Positions 26,028-29,411 of a stretch of DNA of 29,411 nt are shown here, in pieces; the first letter of the stretch is position 1, and each line of letters starts with the position of its first letter. This stretch comes from Ramicandelaber brevisporus (Eukaryota; Kickxellomycota; Ramicandelaberales; Ramicandelaberaceae), in NCBI GenBank assembly GCA_025201865.1, contig MU602695.1, forward strand, positions 41,407-70,817. The letters run 5' to 3'. Below the pieces are notes generated by a model, which was not told where the DNA came from, ran no database searches, and saw only the letters and a list, made by a program, of their open reading frames with translations. The translations under genes and the position numbers were made by a program.

Positions 26028-26543
26028 ATGCTCGCCAGCAGACTGTTCACGATTGTTCCAACTCGGACCACCTCAGTTGTATCATTGATCACTCGCGGAT
26101 ACGCCGACAAGGCCAGAAAGTTCGTTCCGCAGGGTGCCAAAGTCAACACTCTCGAAGATGGCAGCCAGTTTATCATCCGTCCATCAGCAGCCGAGATCCA
26201 AGCTCAGAAGCACATTGTGACAGAGGCCGATTTGCCGCCAATGATCTTCCCAAAGCAGCAGAATGCCTACATTGAACGTGTCACCAGCGGTAAAAAGGTG
26301 GTGTTGACCAGCGAGCAGCGTCGAGAAATGGCACGGCTGCGTGCGGAGGATCCAGTGCATTGGACTCGCTCGAGATTACAGGCAAAGTTTGGATGCTCGC
26401 CATGGGATGTGACGTACTATTCCAAACTTCCAGCATGGCGCAGCAAGCAGTTGGAAGCCGATGTTGAGCAGAAGTGGCGTCGCATGGGTCTGCGTGCACA
26501 GGTCATTCGCATCAACCGTGTTCGTCGTCGCTCGCTTTGGTAG
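26028..26543 (+). CDS. MRPL20: Mitochondrial ribosomal protein mL58 (yeast MRPL20 family)
   Basis: This 171-residue protein belongs to a fungal mitochondrial large-subunit family. The first 24 residues (MLASRLFTIVPTRTTSVV) are basic and hydroxylated without acids, a typical presequence. The family core is LTSEQRREMARLRAEDPVHWTRSRLQAKFGCSPWDV (residues 93-128 in part), where the order 'LR..DP...TR..LA..F.CS...V' is characteristic. The C-terminus is strongly basic (RVRRRSLW), fitting rRNA contact. It is divergent from PRPP synthetase and convergent with the armadillo gene. It is one of the best clues that the host is a fungus. Confidence 0.88.
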   Translation: MLASRLFTIVPTRTTSVVSLITRGYADKARKFVPQGAKVNTLEDGSQFIIRPSAAEIQAQKHIVTEADLPPMIFPKQQNAYIERVTSGKKVVLTSEQRREMARLRAEDPVHWTRSRLQAKFGCSPWDVTYYSKLPAWRSKQLEADVEQKWRRMGLRAQVIRINRVRRRSLW

Positions 26544-26584
26544 ATTAGTGTTATTAAAAAAAAATAACGACAACAAAAGACAAC

Positions 26585-26603
26585 AATAAAAGACAACAAT
26601 AAA
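26585..26603 (+). terminator. Two AATAAA polyadenylation-like signals of mL58
   Basis: AATAAA occurs at 26585-26590 and 26598-26603, 42-60 bases after the mL58 stop codon, in A-rich sequence. Confidence 0.45.
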
Positions 26604-26633
26604 AAGTATAAAAAGATGACTTGAAACAATAGT

Positions 26634-26636
<3 letters not shown>

Positions 26637-26667
<31 letters not shown>
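26637..26667. repeat. (AAC)10 microsatellite between convergent genes
   Basis: About ten AAC units lie between the mL58 polyadenylation-like signals and the armadillo gene stop codon. It would be GTT in the armadillo transcript's 3' end. Confidence 0.85.
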
Positions 26668-26674
26668 AGAATGA

Positions 26675-29392
26675 TTAAGGCGGAGGATAGCGTCCAAAGC
26701 CGAGAGGAGACGGCGGGTCAGCTGATGAACCCGAACGCAATTGTTGCTGAGCATGAAGCGAGCCAGGTGTCAGTATAGAGTGCAACCCAGCCGATGATGT
26801 GCTGAACTGTGCAAGCTGAGCGAGTGCAGACTTGGCTCTATCTCTAACATCGTGATTTGGATCGCTTGCCAATTCACGCAATTTGTCCTCAAACCCATGG
26901 CGTCTCAAGATGTCAATGCGATTGCGGACACCCTGCATAACTGTAGAATCTGAATTTCTGGGCGATGCTGATGTGAAATTGATGATCGCCCACGCCGCAG
27001 CCACTCTGATCTTGGCTTCCGTGTCATTCAGTGCCTGTAGCCATCTGCCGAGCACAGTTGGATTGGCACAGAGCAGGGAGGCTGTTGGTGGATGTGCAAT
27101 CGCGAGTCCAACCATTGTAAACAAGGCATTCTCACGAAGCGCCGCCAACGAGCCAATCAGACGGTCACTAATCACTCTGACAATGCGCTCAGATGTCATC
27201 TCTTGGACCAGTTTCTCAGTAGCAGCATCGTTGCAAGTGAGTAGGTTACGCATGAATTGCAGCGCATGATTCACAATCACTTCGTCAGAGTCATCCAGAA
27301 TGCTGCTCACAAATGGAACTGTTACTGTGTTGAGTATTGTAAGACGAGATGACTGACTCGCCTCATAGAGCGAGTTTGCCAGCGACGAGAGTGCATTTCC
27401 ACGCAGTGCTGGATACCGAGCTGATGTACGTGCAATCTCCACCAAGCGCTCAATGCCATTGTGCTCGAGAATGATTTCACGCGATGGTGAAAATGCGATA
27501 ATGACATTGCAGAGAGCAGCTGTAGCGACAGTTTGGACCAGGACAGGTTCCTTGGCAGCAATCATGGCAAACAGCGGACGAGCAATGCCAGCATCGACAA
27601 AGGCAGTGCGAAGAGCGCGAACGGAGCGAGACAGGACTCGAATGCATTGACAGGCAGCGATACGAACTCGGTCAGACCAATGCGAGAGAGCGTTTGCAAT
27701 GATTGGCAGCACCTTGGCTTCAGTCAGATTCTTGCGGCTGTCTTCGTGAATGGAGCAGAGAGCACCAAGGGCATAGAGGGCCGCCTCTTTCAGTGTGGCT
27801 TGGCGGAGAGACTCGGCATACTCAGCGCTCGTTGATGAAATCTGAGGATGGCTACTGGAGGTTATTTCGATGTTGCTGCTATCACCCTCGGCGCCACTGT
27901 TACGAGCAGACTGTAGAGCAGCCGAGATTGAGGAGACTGATTCAGGCTCAGGGCGAGACAACAATCTAGCCAGCAGAGCAATCGCACCTGCATCGCATGC
28001 CACTTTCTGGAGACGTGGTTTGCCTGTAACTAAACTCGCCAAAGCAAACATGGCATCTGCTGCAATTTGTGCATTCGACATTCCGCCAATACTACCGTTG
28101 CTACCATTGCCAGTCTCCGCTGAAGTCAATATATGGAACTGGGCCATCGAATCAATGCCAGGCCGGTTTGAATCCAAAACAGACAGTCTGATGAGCGTTG
28201 GAATCACTTCGGTATTAACCTCGTCGCTATACTCATCCAGCGCACCTGAACAGTAAATGTTGACAATGCACTTTGCTGCATTTAGCTGGACTTCACTGCC
28301 ATCTCGACGAATCAAATCAAACAGCACAGTAACTGCTGATTTTGGCGCAGTATCCTGCGACACGATAACCGATGCTGCTTTGGAATTCTGATAGCACAGG
28401 GCAGTGAGTGCACGCAGGGCTGCAATCTGTTTCGGCGATGATGGCTGATACAACCGAGAATGGGAGAAACCACCATGAACAGCCGGTGCATCCACAAGCA
28501 TATCAACCAATGGAGGGATAACACCCGCATCACACAGCGCCATCTGGATGCTAGCCGAATGGCTCGCCGACGCAGCAATCGATGCTCCATACTCGCAAAT
28601 GGCAGCATCGTTCAACATGTCCGTTATAACATTTACTCTAAACCCATGGAATACAGAGTTGGTATCATCATCGTTATCATCATCGTTACCATTATTGTTA
28701 CCTATTTCATCATCAACATCCATTGGTTCGCTACCAGTTCCAGTTCCAGTTCCAGCTCCATTTCTACTCGCGGCCACCGCTCTGGCACTGCGGACTGGAT
28801 CAATTTCATCATTAATCGCGTCAGTTAACTTTGTTGAGCAGCTAATGTTTCTCGCCTCCAGCGCATCAATATCAGCTCTGGCTCTTGAGTACATTGCCTT
28901 AAGCGTTCTCGCAACTGCTCTTCTCAACTTGACAACTTCAATACTTTCATTTTGCTCTTGCTGTTGTTGCTGTCGTTGATCTTGCTGTAGTCCATCGTTA
29001 ACATCTTCATCCATTCCATTTGATTTACTGCTCGAAGTACTTTCCAAACAATCCAACAATGCCTCAAATGCACCCGTTTCTTTCAGCGTCTCAATAGTAT
29101 TCGCCGATCTCGCATATGCCAAACTTCCCAGCACAATTGCCGCCTGCTCTGCCAAACTAACAGCGTCCTTCCCAGCGGCTGTTGTTGTCACGGTTGATAC
29201 TGTTGTCATAGAGTGTCGGAAAATATCCACCAGACGAGGAGTGATTCCAAGCTGGAGAAAGCGATCTTTGCGAACTAGACTGCCGATGACCCCGTCGCGC
29301 AAGATGCGCAGAGGCTCAGCAACGCCGTCGAGGGACTGAGCAGTAAGCAACTGCTGAACGGCGAGCTCGTGTCGCGCGAAATGGGCTGTCAT
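26675..29392 (-). CDS. GID5: ARMC8/GID5-like armadillo-repeat protein
   Basis: The protein has 905 residues, nearly all armadillo-type helical repeats. ARMC8 (yeast Gid5/Vid28) is a scaffold of the GID/CTLH E3 ubiquitin ligase, where it links the substrate receptor to the core. The N-terminal LRDGVIGSLVRKDRFLQLGITPRLVDIF, with AAIVLGSLAYA, and the block near residue 573 (VRIAACQCIRVLSRSVRALRTAF, then ALCNVIIAFSPSREIILEHNG) run parallel to human ARMC8 (CLHSLSRSVQQLRTSF, CNLLLEFSPSKEPILESG). Low-complexity insertions are present: a Gln-rich one at about 140-150, an acidic Asn/Asp one with GTGTGTGSEPMD near 215-250, and Ser-rich ones in the middle. The last 40 residues are Ser/Pro/Gln-rich. The start at 29392 is the first ATG of the frame and gives a sensible N-terminus. 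Confidence 0.88.
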   Translation of the reverse strand: MTAHFARHELAVQQLLTAQSLDGVAEPLRILRDGVIGSLVRKDRFLQLGITPRLVDIFRHSMTTVSTVTTTAAGKDAVSLAEQAAIVLGSLAYARSANTIETLKETGAFEALLDCLESTSSSKSNGMDEDVNDGLQQDQRQQQQQEQNESIEVVKLRRAVARTLKAMYSRARADIDALEARNISCSTKLTDAINDEIDPVRSARAVAASRNGAGTGTGTGSEPMDVDDEIGNNNGNDDDNDDDTNSVFHGFRVNVITDMLNDAAICEYGASIAASASHSASIQMALCDAGVIPPLVDMLVDAPAVHGGFSHSRLYQPSSPKQIAALRALTALCYQNSKAASVIVSQDTAPKSAVTVLFDLIRRDGSEVQLNAAKCIVNIYCSGALDEYSDEVNTEVIPTLIRLSVLDSNRPGIDSMAQFHILTSAETGNGSNGSIGGMSNAQIAADAMFALASLVTGKPRLQKVACDAGAIALLARLLSRPEPESVSSISAALQSARNSGAEGDSSNIEITSSSHPQISSTSAEYAESLRQATLKEAALYALGALCSIHEDSRKNLTEAKVLPIIANALSHWSDRVRIAACQCIRVLSRSVRALRTAFVDAGIARPLFAMIAAKEPVLVQTVATAALCNVIIAFSPSREIILEHNGIERLVEIARTSARYPALRGNALSSLANSLYEASQSSRLTILNTVTVPFVSSILDDSDEVIVNHALQFMRNLLTCNDAATEKLVQEMTSERIVRVISDRLIGSLAALRENALFTMVGLAIAHPPTASLLCANPTVLGRWLQALNDTEAKIRVAAAWAIINFTSASPRNSDSTVMQGVRNRIDILRRHGFEDKLRELASDPNHDVRDRAKSALAQLAQFSTSSAGLHSILTPGSLHAQQQLRSGSSADPPSPLGFGRYPPP

Positions 29393-29411
29393 CAGAAATA
29401 GAAAAAGAAAA

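Overview
The window looks like nuclear DNA of an early-diverging fungus (inference from gene content). The main clues are a mitochondrial ribosomal protein mL58 (a fungal family), a large fungal-type NAD-glutamate dehydrogenase, a PRS1-type PRPP synthetase with a non-homologous insertion, an S8e protein with fungal-type wording, and a YANK-family kinase. A SWEET sugar transporter is also present; it is uncommon in higher fungi, which is why I favour an early-diverging lineage. Nearly all genes read as single uninterrupted exons. Short tandem repeats are frequent, both inside proteins (Q, D, D/Q tracts) and in leaders. I saw no tRNA, rRNA, transposon or CRISPR array.

Layout, left to right. 626-1804 (+) is a COQ1-type trans-polyprenyl diphosphate synthase broken by an in-frame TAA, or carrying a short intron. 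2021-4498 (-) is a YANK/STK32-like kinase with long polyQ insertions. 5585-6007 (-) is CMC1, a twin CX9C protein, divergent from 6685-7317 (+) ribosomal protein S8e. 7579-8247 (+) is the SWEET transporter. 8722-11286 (-) is an unrecognised 854-residue protein with an Ala/Lys-rich helical part, an 11-residue repeat block and a 200-residue D/Q tail. 12033-15770 (-) is mitochondrial Lon, divergent from 16127-16540 (+) mitochondrial uL14. 16989-17726 (+) is a glutathione S-transferase, convergent with 17943-21032 (-) NAD-glutamate dehydrogenase. After a 1.3-kb gap come 22366-24030 (-), a homeodomain protein, and 24432-25709 (-), PRPP synthetase, which is divergent from 26028-26543 (+) mL58. 26675-29392 (-) is an ARMC8/GID5-like armadillo protein.

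Five of the 14 genes serve mitochondria (COQ1-like, CMC1, Lon, uL14m, mL58), and three of them share a divergent intergenic region with a neighbour. Otherwise the genes are a normal mix of metabolism (GDH, PRPP synthetase, GST), transport, signalling and transcription, with no operon-like pathway cluster. The most unusual items are the interrupted COQ1 gene, the synuclein/LEA-like architecture of the 854-residue protein, the heavily expanded YANK kinase and the TAG-repeat array beside the PRPP synthetase start codon.
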